Shown here: piece after piece, positions 7,739-15,926 of the stretch
How positions within the stretch are numbered: the stretch's first letter is position 1
How the letters are laid out: every line of letters begins with the position of its first letter
Assembly: GCA_031262085.1 (NCBI GenBank)
Contig: JAISIN010000098.1
Coordinates: 1-37,102, forward strand
DNA from: Prevotellaceae bacterium
Lineage (GTDB): Bacteria > Bacteroidota > Bacteroidia > Bacteroidales > Bacteroidaceae
Direction: 5' to 3'
Length of the DNA stretch: 37,102 nucleotides
Notes under the pieces: generated by a model
The model's input: only the letters and a program-made list of their open reading frames with translations
Told to the model about the DNA's origin: nothing
Databases searched by the model: none
Made by a program: the position numbers and the translations under genes

Positions 7739-9442
7739 TTACAGATTGGGTGCGAGCAGCATATCGCTTACGGTTCCTCCGGGCGGCACCATCGGCATCA
7801 CGTTCCCCTCTTCTTCCACGCAGGCTTCGAGCAGGAACGGTCCTGGGGTGGCAAACAGCTCGTCGATGGCGCGGCACAGCTCGTCGCGGGTGGCGACCCG
7901 CCGCGACGGAATGCCGTAGGCGGCAGCTATACCCATATAGTCGGGGTTCATCATGGGCGTGAACGAGTAGCGACGGTCGAAGAACATGGCTTGCCACTGT
8001 CGCACGTTACCTAAGTAGTTGTTATTGAGCAGAATCATCTTCACCGGCGCCTGCTGTTCCATGATGGTGCCCAGCTCTTGGATGCACATCTGAAAGCCTC
8101 CGTCGCCCATACATACGCACACGGTACGGTCGGGGCGTCCGAAGGTAGCGCCTATGGCGGCAGGCAGTCCGAAGCCCATGGTGCCCAGCCCGCCCGATGT
8201 GACGATGCTTCGTTCGCGCCGGTATCCGAAGTATCGTGCCGACATCATCTGGTTCTGCCCTACATCGGTTACAAGTATGGCGTCGTCGTGGGCAGCCCGG
8301 CTCACGGCACGTGCTACCTCGCCCATGGTCAGTCGGTTGCCGACGGGATACAGCTCGGGATCTATCACCCGTTCCTGCTCCTGCTGCCGGTAGGGTCGAA
8401 ATGCTTCTATCCACTCGCTGTGTGTAGCCGGTTCGAGCAGCTTCGCGACGGCGGGAAGCGTCTCTTTGCAGTTACCGGGTACGGCAAGGTCTACCTGTAT
8501 GTTCTTGTTGATCTCTGCAGGGTCGATGTCGAAGTGTATAATCTTTGCCTGACGGGCATACGTAGCGGTATTGCCGGTCACGCGGTCGTCGAAGCGCATC
8601 CCTACGGCAATCAGCACGTCGCATCGGTTGGTCATGACGTTCGGAGCCAAGTTGCCGTGCATGCCCAGCATGCCTTGGTTGAGCGGATGGTCTGAAGGCA
8701 GCGCCGACAGTCCCAGCAGCGTACAGGCAGCAGGCAGTCCGGCTTTCTCTAGGAAGGCACGCAGCTCTGCCTGTGCATGACCCAGCTCTACCCCCTGCCC
8801 TACCAGCACCAGCGGACGGCGGGCGTGGTTGATCAACTCGGCAGCTCTGCCGATACTCTCCCCGTCCATATCGGGTACGGGCACATAGCTTCGTATGAAG
8901 TTCAGTTCAACAGGTTTGTACTCGGTTGTTTCGGTCTGCGCGTTCTTGGCAAAGTCGAGCACCACCGGTCCGGGTCTTCCGCTTCGTGCGATATAGAAGG
9001 CTCGCGCCACTGCCCATGCCACATCATCAGCGCGGCGTATCTGGTAGCTCCACTTCGAGATGGGTTGTGTCACACCCACAAAGTCGACCTCCTGAAAGGC
9101 ATCGGTACCGAGAAATCCGGTACCTACCTGTCCGGCAATGACGACGATGGGTGTGCTGTCTATCATGGCATCGGCTATGCCGGTGATGGTGTTGGTAGCG
9201 CCCGGTCCGCTCGTAACGAGACAGACCCCCACTTCGCCCGATACACGTGCAAAGCCCTGTGCGGCGTGTGTGGCTCCCTGTTCGTGACGCACCAAGATGT
9301 GGTGCAGGGTGTCGCGGTGGTCGTAGAGTGCATCGAATGCCGGCATGATGCTTCCTCCCGGATATCCGAAGAGTGTTTTTACACCTTGATGCTCTAACGA
9401 GCGCATCAGCGCCTCGGCGCCTGTGATGGATGGTTGAATCAT
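7739..9442 (-). CDS. ilvB: Acetolactate synthase large (catalytic) subunit
   Basis: The 567-residue thiamine-diphosphate enzyme condenses pyruvate with pyruvate or 2-ketobutyrate, the first step for valine, leucine and isoleucine. Seen: the N-terminal domain with FGYPGG, the catalytic Glu54 in RHEQGATHAAQGFAR, the FAD-associated central domain, and the C-terminal ThDP/Mg motif GDGGFQM followed by NNNYLGNVRQWQ (about residues 444-470). The length is usual for the family. It sits 12 nt after ilvD and 11 nt before ilvN in the attenuated operon. Confidence 0.97.
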   Translation of the reverse strand: MIQPSITGAEALMRSLEHQGVKTLFGYPGGSIMPAFDALYDHRDTLHHILVRHEQGATHAAQGFARVSGEVGVCLVTSGPGATNTITGIADAMIDSTPIVVIAGQVGTGFLGTDAFQEVDFVGVTQPISKWSYQIRRADDVAWAVARAFYIARSGRPGPVVLDFAKNAQTETTEYKPVELNFIRSYVPVPDMDGESIGRAAELINHARRPLVLVGQGVELGHAQAELRAFLEKAGLPAACTLLGLSALPSDHPLNQGMLGMHGNLAPNVMTNRCDVLIAVGMRFDDRVTGNTATYARQAKIIHFDIDPAEINKNIQVDLAVPGNCKETLPAVAKLLEPATHSEWIEAFRPYRQQEQERVIDPELYPVGNRLTMGEVARAVSRAAHDDAILVTDVGQNQMMSARYFGYRRERSIVTSGGLGTMGFGLPAAIGATFGRPDRTVCVCMGDGGFQMCIQELGTIMEQQAPVKMILLNNNYLGNVRQWQAMFFDRRYSFTPMMNPDYMGIAAAYGIPSRRVATRDELCRAIDELFATPGPFLLEACVEEEGNVMPMVPPGGTVSDMLLAPNL

Positions 9443-9454
9443 ATTTATATGGTT

Positions 9455-11254
9455 TTATATCATTCGTATGGCTCCCTTGTCTGCCGAGCTTACCATAGAG
9501 GCGTAAGCTTGCAGGCTCTTGGATATGATTCGCTGGCGGGTAACGGGGATGGCAGGTCGTGCTGCCAGTTCGTCGTCGGTCAGGCGCACGTTGATGGTTC
9601 GTGCAGGAATGTCGATGTCGATGATGTCGCCGTTTCGCAGCTTGCCGATGTTCCCTCCGGCAGCCGCCTCGGGCGAGATGTGTCCGATGCTCAGTCCGGA
9701 GGTGCCGCCGCTGAAACGTCCGTCGGTTATCAGGGCGCACTCCTTGCCTAAGTGTCGCGACTTGATGTACGAGGTGGGGTATAGCATCTCTTGCATACCC
9801 GGTCCGCCTTTGGGACCTTCATGCGTAATCACAACTACGTCGCCGCTCACCACGCGTCCGTCGAGTATGCCCTCGCAGGCTGCTTCCTGCGAATCGAACA
9901 CCTTGGCTGTGCCGGTGAAGTGCCGGATGCTTTCGTCGACGCCGGCAGTTTTCACCACACAGCCATCGAGGGCGATGTTGCCTTTGAGCACAGCCAATCC
10001 GCCATCGACACTATAAGCATGGGCAAGGTCGCGAATACATCCCTCGGCACGGTCGGTATCCAGACTTTCGTAGGCGGCATCTTGCGATCCCATGACGAGG
10101 TTGAATCGTCCGGCAGCTGCACTTTTATACTTACCGATAGCTTCGTCACAAAGGAGAGGCGAAGTGATGTCGTAACGGTCGATGGCTTCTGCCAGTGTCA
10201 TGCCGTCGACGCGCAGCACGGTAGTATCGAGTAATCCGCCTCTGTCGAGTTCGCTCAGGATAGCGAGAATGCCTCCGGCTCGGTTCACCTCTTCTATGTG
10301 ATACTTCTGTGTGTTGGGCGCCACCTTGCACAGACAGGGCACGCGACGCGAGAGACGGTCGATGTCGTCCATGGTGAAGTCGACCTCCGCTTCATGGGCA
10401 ATGGCGAGCAGGTGGAGCACGGTATTGGTCGAGCCGCCCATGGCAATGTCGAGCGACATGGCGTTGAGGAATGCCGCGCGGGTGGCTATGCTGCGAGGCA
10501 GTACGCGTTCGTCGCCGTCGCGATAGTACTTGCAGGCGTTCTCTACGATGAGACGGGCAGCGTCGCGAAAGAGCTGTGTGCGGTTGGTGTGGGTGGCAAC
10601 GATGGTTCCGTTGCCCGGCAGCGCCAGTCCGATGGCTTCGTTCAGGCAGTTCATGGAGTTGGCTGTGAACATGCCCGAGCAGCATCCGCACGAGGGGCAG
10701 GCGTGACGTTCGATCTGTGCCACGTCGGCATCGATCACCGAAGTGTCGGCAGATTGTATCATGGCGTCGATCAAGTCCCACTTGCGCCCGTTCCACTCGC
10801 CGGCTTCCATCGGACCGCCCGACACAAACACGGCAGGGATGTTCAGTCGCATGGCTGCCATGAGCATGCCCGGCGTAATCTTGTCGCAATTGCTGATGCA
10901 CACCATGGCATCGGCTTTGTGAGCGTTGACCATGTACTCCACACTGTCGGCTATGAGGTCGCGCGAGGGCAGGGAGTAGAGCATACCGTCGTGTCCCATG
11001 GCAATGCCGTCGTCGATGGCAATGGTGTTGAACTCGGCGGCGAAGCATCCCAACCGTTCTATCTCGGCTTTGACAATTTGACCGATGTGGTGCAGGTGCA
11101 CGTGTCCGGGCACGAACTGCGTAAACGAATTAACGATCGCGATGATGGGCTTGCCCAATTGTTCGGGCTTCATGCCGTTGGCTGTCCATAGGGCGCGTGC
11201 GCCTGCCATGCGACGCCCTTGTGTGCTTTGCGAGCTGCGTAATGGATGGGTCAT
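9455..11254 (-). CDS. ilvD: Dihydroxy-acid dehydratase IlvD
   Basis: The 599-residue Fe-S enzyme dehydrates the dihydroxy acids to the keto acids of valine and isoleucine. Cysteines of the cluster region are visible: C123 in [12 protein letters not shown] and the group C186, C189, C191, C192 ([13 protein letters not shown]), with C203 close by; the IlvD/Edd signature is clear. The frame extends to a TTG at 11284, but [18 protein letters not shown] at ATG 11254 is the family start, and the extension lies right against the attenuator stem. First gene of the operon ilvD-ilvB-ilvN-thioesterase-ilvC; the attenuator ends about 40 nt upstream. Confidence 0.96.
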   Translation of the reverse strand: MTHPLRSSQSTQGRRMAGARALWTANGMKPEQLGKPIIAIVNSFTQFVPGHVHLHHIGQIVKAEIERLGCFAAEFNTIAIDDGIAMGHDGMLYSLPSRDLIADSVEYMVNAHKADAMVCISNCDKITPGMLMAAMRLNIPAVFVSGGPMEAGEWNGRKWDLIDAMIQSADTSVIDADVAQIERHACPSCGCCSGMFTANSMNCLNEAIGLALPGNGTIVATHTNRTQLFRDAARLIVENACKYYRDGDERVLPRSIATRAAFLNAMSLDIAMGGSTNTVLHLLAIAHEAEVDFTMDDIDRLSRRVPCLCKVAPNTQKYHIEEVNRAGGILAILSELDRGGLLDTTVLRVDGMTLAEAIDRYDITSPLLCDEAIGKYKSAAAGRFNLVMGSQDAAYESLDTDRAEGCIRDLAHAYSVDGGLAVLKGNIALDGCVVKTAGVDESIRHFTGTAKVFDSQEAACEGILDGRVVSGDVVVITHEGPKGGPGMQEMLYPTSYIKSRHLGKECALITDGRFSGGTSGLSIGHISPEAAAGGNIGKLRNGDIIDIDIPARTINVRLTDDELAARPAIPVTRQRIISKSLQAYASMVSSADKGAIRMI

Positions 11255-11293
11255 ACTATTTTTGTTTTCTTCAATATTCTGCAAACTATCAAT

Positions 11294-11333
11294 AAAAAGA
11301 AGCCTTTCTCTTGAGTGAGAAAGGCTTCTTTTT
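11294..11333 (-). terminator. Attenuator terminator of the ilv operon
   Basis: Arms 11317-11333 and 11294-11310 are perfectly complementary (17 bp) around a 6-nt loop, and on the minus strand the stem ends in a T tract. The 5' arm contains CCTTTCTCA (11316-11324), which is exactly complementary to TGAGAAAGG at 11369-11377 overlapping the leader peptide stop codon, giving a competing antiterminator. The hairpin is also a possible plus-strand terminator, but no plus-strand gene precedes it. Confidence 0.9.
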
Positions 11334-11374
11334 ATATCATGCCGTATAAACTATATACACGTATACAACCTTTC

Positions 11375-11440
11375 TCACGACTTGGTTTCCACGACCACGA
11401 CGCGAATATGTAGGTTGATAATCAATGTATGTGTGTTCAT
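11375..11440 (-). CDS. ilvL: ilv operon leader peptide
   Basis: An ATG-initiated 21-codon frame lies between the ilv promoter and the attenuator. Residues 6-17 read LIINLHIRVVVV: two Leu, three Ile and four consecutive Val out of twelve, the amino acids made by the operon; three threonine codons are also present. The TGA stop is the first part of the antiterminator arm TGAGAAAGG. A ribosome that reaches the stop would cover that arm and allow termination; a ribosome stalled at the Val or Ile codons would leave it free to pair with the terminator 5' arm. The arrangement is that of classical ribosome-mediated attenuation known from enterobacterial ilv and his operons. It is too short for normal gene finding. 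Confidence 0.88.
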   Translation of the reverse strand: MNTHTLIINLHIRVVVVETKS

Positions 11441-11478
11441 AAACTTACTTTTTACTGCTTTCATTCATAAATTGGGCG

Positions 11479-11509
11479 CAAAGGTAAAGGGTTTTTCAGA
11501 ATGAGCAAA
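11479..11509 (-). promoter_or_regulatory. Promoter of the ilv operon
   Basis: On the minus strand TTTG (11506-11509), 19 nt, then TACCTTTG (11479-11486): an exact match to the Bacteroidetes -33/-7 consensus. Transcription would start about 11471, some 30 nt before the leader peptide ATG. The rest of the spacer up to 11618 shows only a weak short hairpin near 11570-11590 and no gene. Confidence 0.85.
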
Positions 11510-11618
11510 CAATTTGAATGAAAAAATGCAAACTGCTTATCCCCTTCAGTCAAGTGGTAGAACTGCAAGATAAAACAATGCCATTGCTGTTGGGGTAGCT
11601 CCGGTGAAGTTCAACTGT

Positions 11619-12875
11619 TCACCTCTTCATCAACCGTTCCACGGCATGTTCCAGCGATTCGGTCGGTTCGAGGATGTTGTAGGCTTTCCAGAAGTTTTCT
11701 TCCCAGTACTCGTCGACCAGTTCGTTGAAGATCTGCTTCTCCTTGAACGATGCCCTGAAGGGTATGGGGCGTATGTTGTCGGTTTGTCGGTCGGTCACGA
11801 CCATTTCCGACAAGACCGTGTACGTAGCCGAGAAGAGACGCTTCTTCCAGTCGCACTTGAAGCGCATCTCGTTGCGTATGTAGTTGAGGTAGGTCACGCC
11901 GTCTTGCTGTTTGTAAGTGATCAGGTACGACGCTTCTTGCGGACGGAAGCGCAGTCCGAGCGGCTTGTGTTCGAGGATGGCGCTGACTGCTTTGACGTGG
12001 TCGGTCATATCGAGTGAGAAGGTGACGCGGGTAAATGCCAGATTTTGGTAATCGATATACATGGTTCCATAGAAGAGCGCATACTCCAGCATCACGCGCG
12101 GACGGAAGCTCACCACGTATTGCAGTCGGTTATCGAGGCTGACGGGGTCTTCCATCTTGAAGTCGTAGTGCTCCATCTCATTGAGGTCGAGCAGGGTATT
12201 GGCGTTTTTTACCACGTCGACGTAGATAGAGAGTGTAGGTCCTCCCATCAGTTTGATAGCCAGCGTATCGCTCATACGCGGGCTGACCAATCGCCGTCCG
12301 CGCAGTATCTGTACGCGGTCGGAGCTGACCTCCCGGTCGCGATAGTCGGTTTTGTAGATCGACATCACGGCTTCCGACAAGCTGATGTATCGCCGTCGTT
12401 TCTGTACGGTTTCGCGATAGAAGGCTGTCAGCAGGTTCTTTTGGGAGGAGTAGTTGACGGCAATTTTATCGATGGCTTCAGTCACTATCTGCCGGGGATT
12501 AGCGTAGACCGTTATCTCGTTCAGCACGTTGGGTGCGGGTATCATCCAGATAGTGAGATTGTCGAGCGAGGGGAGCGTTTTGAGTGAGAGGTGTGTATTC
12601 AGGTATCCCACGTGCGATACTTTCAGTTCGTCGATCTTTGCCGCGCGACTGATTTTGAGTGCGAAGTATCCGTCGGCATTGGTTACCGTACCGATGTTGG
12701 TTCCCGACAGCGAGACGGTCACATTCTCTAACTTCTTTCGATTTTCTTTGTTGCGTACCACACCGGTAAGGGTAATGGTTTCTTCGTCCGCAGGTTGCTG
12801 TGCCTGTACGGATGTGTTGCCTGCGAAGTAGATGACCAACAGGACAAGCGCGAATAATTTGATTGTTTTTTTCAT
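11619..12875 (-). CDS. Exported carboxypeptidase-regulatory-like domain protein
   Basis: The 418-residue protein begins with a signal peptide (MKKTIKLFALVLLVIYFAGN, then SVQAQ). Residues about 33-115 form a carboxypeptidase D regulatory-like beta-sandwich (ITLTGVVRNKENRKKLENVTV, ..NADGYFALKI), the domain that heads many Bacteroidetes outer-membrane proteins. The remaining 300 residues are a conserved beta-rich module without TonB or receptor motifs; I can give it no enzymatic role. It is predicted in the periplasm or at the outer membrane. It follows the sigma-factor operon but is separated from it by a terminator at 12921-12966, and no promoter match was found just upstream, so it may be expressed by read-through. 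Confidence 0.78.
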   Translation of the reverse strand: MKKTIKLFALVLLVIYFAGNTSVQAQQPADEETITLTGVVRNKENRKKLENVTVSLSGTNIGTVTNADGYFALKISRAAKIDELKVSHVGYLNTHLSLKTLPSLDNLTIWMIPAPNVLNEITVYANPRQIVTEAIDKIAVNYSSQKNLLTAFYRETVQKRRRYISLSEAVMSIYKTDYRDREVSSDRVQILRGRRLVSPRMSDTLAIKLMGGPTLSIYVDVVKNANTLLDLNEMEHYDFKMEDPVSLDNRLQYVVSFRPRVMLEYALFYGTMYIDYQNLAFTRVTFSLDMTDHVKAVSAILEHKPLGLRFRPQEASYLITYKQQDGVTYLNYIRNEMRFKCDWKKRLFSATYTVLSEMVVTDRQTDNIRPIPFRASFKEKQIFNELVDEYWEENFWKAYNILEPTESLEHAVERLMKR

Positions 12876-12920
12876 CTGAGTAGTGCTTTAACCGATGTGA
12901 TTTCCTTGCTTTTTAATCGC

Positions 12921-12966
12921 AAAAAGCCTCATGAGCGTCTCTTTACGAGAGAAACTCACAAGGCTT
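12921..12966 (-). terminator. Intrinsic terminator after the Spy-like gene
   Basis: On the minus strand AAGCCTTGTGAG (12955-12966) pairs fully with CTCATGAGGCTT (12924-12935), including two G-U pairs that do not form on the plus strand. Five T's follow the stem start (TTTTT), and the loop holds a small inner hairpin. This indicates partial or full termination between the sigma-factor operon and the downstream gene. Confidence 0.75.
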
Positions 12967-12990
12967 CAAGTCCTGTATTATACTTTTCAG

Positions 12991-13473
12991 TTATCTAACG
13001 TTCGAAGTATTGCCTTTGGGTCTCCCGGGAGGCGGACCTCCTCTATGCATACCTTTGAGTATTTCCCGATTGAATCTCAGCTCGGCACGTTGTACCATAA
13101 ATATCTTTTTGTTCGATAGTATACGTCTGAACTTTGCCAGGTAGTCGTTTTCGAGTTGTGCGAGATCGACCCGGGTACTGTTGATGGTTTCTACCATTTT
13201 AGCATATTCGGCTTCGCTCATATTATTCCCCCTTACCCGACGCATCTCCTTCCACATTTTATCGTTTATCTCTTGCTTGCGGTCTTGCAATTCAAAATAA
13301 ACGGGGAAGAAAGCGTTGGCCTCTTGGGGTGTAAGTTGGGCTGTTTCGATGATGACGGCTTTCTGTTTGAGTCGAAACTCTTCGGGCGACAAGTGTTGGT
13401 TGCTCCCGTCTGCAGCCGGCATCAGCGTGTAAGAGCCGCATGCCAAAAGGAATAAAAGAATCAGTTTTTTCAT
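12991..13473 (-). CDS. Spy/CpxP-like periplasmic protein
   Basis: The 160-residue protein has a signal peptide (residues 1-20, KKLILLFLLACGSYTLMPAA). The mature part is almost all helix, rich in charged residues, with LTPQEANAFFPVYFELQDRKQEI near residues 47-69, which recalls the LTxxQ motif of Spy/CpxP stress proteins and the Bacteroidetes proteins linked to ECF sigma factors. The C-terminus ends in a Gly/Pro/Arg-rich tail (HRGGPPPGRPKGN). It lies 25 nt downstream of the putative anti-sigma gene in the operon. An envelope-stress chaperone or sensor is likely; the cysteine at residue 12 is inside the hydrophobic core and gives no clean lipobox. Confidence 0.68.
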   Translation of the reverse strand: MKKLILLFLLACGSYTLMPAADGSNQHLSPEEFRLKQKAVIIETAQLTPQEANAFFPVYFELQDRKQEINDKMWKEMRRVRGNNMSEAEYAKMVETINSTRVDLAQLENDYLAKFRRILSNKKIFMVQRAELRFNREILKGMHRGGPPPGRPKGNTSNVR

Positions 13474-13498
13474 TGCTTCTTAATAAACATTTAGTGTT

Positions 13499-13885
13499 TC
13501 AATACTCTGCGCCGGCATCGGTAAGAAAGATGTAGAGCGAGTAGTCATCGAGCATGGAGTTATCTACTAGGGTGCTGATGTATTCGTCCGAAACGGTTTC
13601 CGCATCGGGGATATTCTCCATAGCTACGACATCGGCAGGGGGTGCTGCATCGTGTGTAGAGGCGACGCGTATAATCAGCGCTGCACCTACAAACATGGCT
13701 GCCATGTATAGCCACGGTTTGAAGCGTTCCCACCGTGTGGGAACTCGTTGGATAGTCCGGGCAGTTGTTGCTTTCTCCGGGAGTTGGTTCATTACTGTTT
13801 GAGTCAGATGGTCGAAGTAGCCATCGGGTACTCCAAACGGGTTGTCTCTGCCTACTTTTTTTAGAATATGATCTTCCTCTTTCAT
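13499..13885 (-). CDS. Single-span membrane protein, putative anti-sigma factor
   Basis: The 128-residue product has a short cytoplasmic N-terminal region with the motif NPFGVPDGYFDHL (residues 15-27), widely seen in small proteins next to Bacteroidetes ECF sigma genes, then one membrane segment (about 57-74, PWLYMAAMFVGAALIIRV) and an acidic periplasmic tail of about 50 residues. It follows the sigma gene by 47 nt. There is no zinc-binding anti-sigma motif and no FecR domain. The role as anti-sigma is inferred from position and topology. Confidence 0.6.
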   Translation of the reverse strand: MKEEDHILKKVGRDNPFGVPDGYFDHLTQTVMNQLPEKATTARTIQRVPTRWERFKPWLYMAAMFVGAALIIRVASTHDAAPPADVVAMENIPDAETVSDEYISTLVDNSMLDDYSLYIFLTDAGAEY

Positions 13886-13932
13886 TTTATTGTCTCCTTT
13901 CTGTACGTTAGACTATGTTGTTATGCAAAGGT

Positions 13933-14481
13933 TTAAACCTCTTTTTCTAAAAGCTTCTCTATTTTCTTCACGGCATGGTGATAAGATGCTTTGAGCGCCC
14001 CTACGGTGGTGCCAAATATTTGCGACATCTCTTCGTATTTCATTTCCTGAAAATATTTCAGGTTGAATACCATGCGTTGTTTTTCGGGCAGTGTGCGTAG
14101 CGCTTGTTGCAGTAGCTTCTGTGCGTTGTCACCCGAGAAGTATGAATCGCTTTCGAGTTTTTGCACCACCATGGCGTCGACATCGTCTATCGACACGGTA
14201 TTGCGTTGCTTGTTCAGGAAAGTGAGACACTCGTTTAGTGCTATCCGGTAAAGCCATGTCGACAGCTTGGCTTCGCCTCGAAAGTAATCAATGTTCATCC
14301 ATGCCTTGATGAAAGTGTTTTGCAGCAGGTCGTTGGCATCTTCGTGCGACAGCACCATCCGTCGTATCTGCCAGTATAGTTGTTCGCTATATTGCGCTAC
14401 GACTTTTTCGAATCCCTGCCTCTGTGTATTTTCGTTTTGAAGCAGTTTTAGCACTTCTTCTTCATTATAGGTGTTGTTCAT
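13933..14481 (-). CDS. ECF-type RNA polymerase sigma factor
   Basis: The 182-residue protein has sigma region 2 (about residues 22-90: LYWQIRRMVLSHEDANDLLQNTFIKAW, then FRGEAKLSTWLYRIALNECL) and region 4 (about 125-178: LPEKQRMVFNLKYFQEMKYEEMSQI, then the recognition helix VGALKASYHHAVKKIEK). This is the usual ECF (sigma-70 family group 4) layout with no extra domains. Its ATG is 2 nt from the stop of the T9SS mini-protein gene, so the two are coupled. Downstream genes suggest that the signal sensed is at the cell envelope. Target promoters cannot be read; the operon promoter itself looks like a housekeeping one. Confidence 0.93.
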   Translation of the reverse strand: MNNTYNEEEVLKLLQNENTQRQGFEKVVAQYSEQLYWQIRRMVLSHEDANDLLQNTFIKAWMNIDYFRGEAKLSTWLYRIALNECLTFLNKQRNTVSIDDVDAMVVQKLESDSYFSGDNAQKLLQQALRTLPEKQRMVFNLKYFQEMKYEEMSQIFGTTVGALKASYHHAVKKIEKLLEKEV

Positions 14482-14483
14482 GC

Positions 14484-14804
14484 CTATCTGATGATTACTT
14501 TTCGTACCACGTTAGCTATCTTGACTATGTAGTAGCCTTTGGGTTGTTCTATACGTATCGATTCGTCTGCCGAGCGTAGCGTATAGGTAGCCAGTTTGAT
14601 ACCGACAATACTGTATAGCTCCATTTGCATCCCTGACGTGGCATGTTGTATCCGTATCACGTTGTCGGTCGACACACTAATCCGGATGGCTGTCGCGGGT
14701 ATTTCTTTCGCGGGTGCCTCTTTCTCCGGTTCGGCGGTCGTTTGCGCGACGAGCGCCGAGGTTGCGGTACCCAACAGGAATAAGCCAATGAGTATCTTTT
14801 TCAT
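14484..14804 (-). CDS. Small exported protein with a T9SS-type sorting domain
   Basis: From ATG 14804 the product is 106 residues: a signal peptide (KKILIGLFLLGTATSALVAQ, to about residue 21), a Glu/Pro/Ala-rich linker (TTAEPEKEAPAKEIPA), and a C-terminal domain of about 60 residues (IRISVSTDNVIRIQ, LYSIVGIKLATYTL, KGYYIVKIANVVRKVIIR) that resembles the type A T9SS sorting domain. Nothing else is present, so the protein would be a sorting domain without cargo. The frame goes further upstream to 14888, but the promoter lies inside that extension, so it is not translated. It leads the sigma-factor operon. Confidence 0.72.
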   Translation of the reverse strand: MKKILIGLFLLGTATSALVAQTTAEPEKEAPAKEIPATAIRISVSTDNVIRIQHATSGMQMELYSIVGIKLATYTLRSADESIRIEQPKGYYIVKIANVVRKVIIR

Positions 14805-14837
14805 CACGCTGGGGTGGTACAGGTTGATATGATTTCG

Positions 14838-14868
14838 CAAAAGTAAATATTTGGTTTTATAAAACAAA
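14838..14868 (-). promoter_or_regulatory. Promoter of the ECF sigma operon
   Basis: TTTG (14865-14868), 19 nt, TACTTTTG (14838-14845) on the minus strand: a full consensus match. It places transcription start near 14830 and rules out the upstream starts of the T9SS mini-protein frame. Confidence 0.8.
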
Positions 14869-14889
14869 ATATCGGACGAAAAAAGCATC

Positions 14890-15807
14890 TTATTCTACCG
14901 ATACACACAAAGATTCGTGTGCCAGCAGGGTGTTGGGAAATTGTTGGCGCGCCTCATTGAGCAAAATGGTTTCGTCTTCGTAGCGTGCCGAGAAGTGACC
15001 GATGAGTAGCTGTCGCACCCCGGCGCTACGCGCCAGCTCGGCAGCCTGACGGGCTGTGGTGTGAAACGTTTCGCGGGCGCGTGGCAGTTCGCTTTCGGCA
15101 AAGGTTGCTTCGTGAAAGAGCAGGTCGACGCCGGTGAGCGCGGGTATCAGCTCGGGCAGACAGATAGTGTCCGAACAATAGGCATAGCGGCGGGGAGGAT
15201 CGGCAGGGCGGGTGAGCAGCGAATTAGGGATAACCTGCCCGTCGGGCATGCAATAGTCGGCGCCGTTTTTGATTCGACTTAGTTCGTACATAGGCACGTC
15301 GTAACGTTCGATCTGTTCGCGAACGATATGGTTGAGACGCGGTTTCTCGGCAAAGAGAAAACCGCAGCAGGGAACGCGATGACGTAATGGCAGGGTGGTA
15401 ACGGTGAGCGAACGGTCTTCGTAGATTTGCGCAGCGTCGTGGGTATCAAACGTGTGAAACAGCACACGATAGCCCATGCCGCGACAGAAATAACCAAGCA
15501 GCGGAGCAAACAGCTCTTCCAACCCTTTGGGGGAGTAAATGTGCAAATCGGAAGTACGTCCCAGCAGGTCGAAGGAGGAGATCAGTCCCGGCAAACCGAA
15601 GCAATGGTCGCCGTGCAAGTGCGAGATAAAGATATGATTCAGGCGCGAAAACTTCAGATGCGATTTACGAAATTGCAATTGAGCACCCTCCCCACAATCG
15701 AGCATGAAGAGTTTGTCGCGCACATTCACCACTTGCGAAGTAGGAAAGTGCCTCGTAGTAGGCAGAGCTGAACCGCAGCCGAGAATGTTTACTTCAAACT
15801 TTTCCAT
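14890..15807 (-). CDS. rnz: Ribonuclease Z
   Basis: The 305-residue metallo-beta-lactamase-fold nuclease trims tRNA 3' ends. Zinc ligands are in HLHGDH (H63, H65, D67, H68), with further conserved segments LRHRVPCCGF, YCSDT and the C-terminal GHFSARYED. N-terminal CGSALPTTRHFPTSQVV is a family landmark. The frame opens 10 codons earlier at 15837, but ATG 15807 (MEKFEVNILGCGS) is the conserved start, and the upstream codons fall in the rpsA terminator hairpin. It lies 22 nt upstream of the sigma operon promoter. Confidence 0.95.
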   Translation of the reverse strand: MEKFEVNILGCGSALPTTRHFPTSQVVNVRDKLFMLDCGEGAQLQFRKSHLKFSRLNHIFISHLHGDHCFGLPGLISSFDLLGRTSDLHIYSPKGLEELFAPLLGYFCRGMGYRVLFHTFDTHDAAQIYEDRSLTVTTLPLRHRVPCCGFLFAEKPRLNHIVREQIERYDVPMYELSRIKNGADYCMPDGQVIPNSLLTRPADPPRRYAYCSDTICLPELIPALTGVDLLFHEATFAESELPRARETFHTTARQAAELARSAGVRQLLIGHFSARYEDETILLNEARQQFPNTLLAHESLCVSVE

Positions 15808-15836
15808 AAATGTGAGAATGAAAGTCTTATAAAACA

Positions 15837-15884
15837 ACTATCCACAATCAATCCCATAAACGTATCGGAATGATTGCGGATAGT
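15837..15884 (-). terminator. Probable rpsA terminator hairpin
   Basis: Arms 15871-15884 and 15837-15850 form a 14-bp stem around a 20-nt loop. The single non-Watson-Crick position is G-U in minus-strand RNA but A-C in plus-strand RNA, so the structure belongs to minus-strand transcripts, i.e. the rpsA message. A modest T-rich run (TGTTTTAT) follows. Confidence 0.6.
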
Positions 15885-15926
15885 CATAAGCAAAAAACGC
15901 TAATGGTCAATTGTCCATTCTAAGAG

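Noticed and set aside
7728-7997. N-terminal extension of ilvN
   Set aside because: It lies inside ilvB in another frame and has no similarity to the small subunit; ATG 7727 is directly followed by the ACT domain.
11540-11618. Terminator of the carboxypeptidase-regulatory-like gene
   Set aside because: Only short stems (GGTGAA with TTCACC; CAATG with CATTG before TTTTAT) with poor loops; not strong enough to list as a feature.
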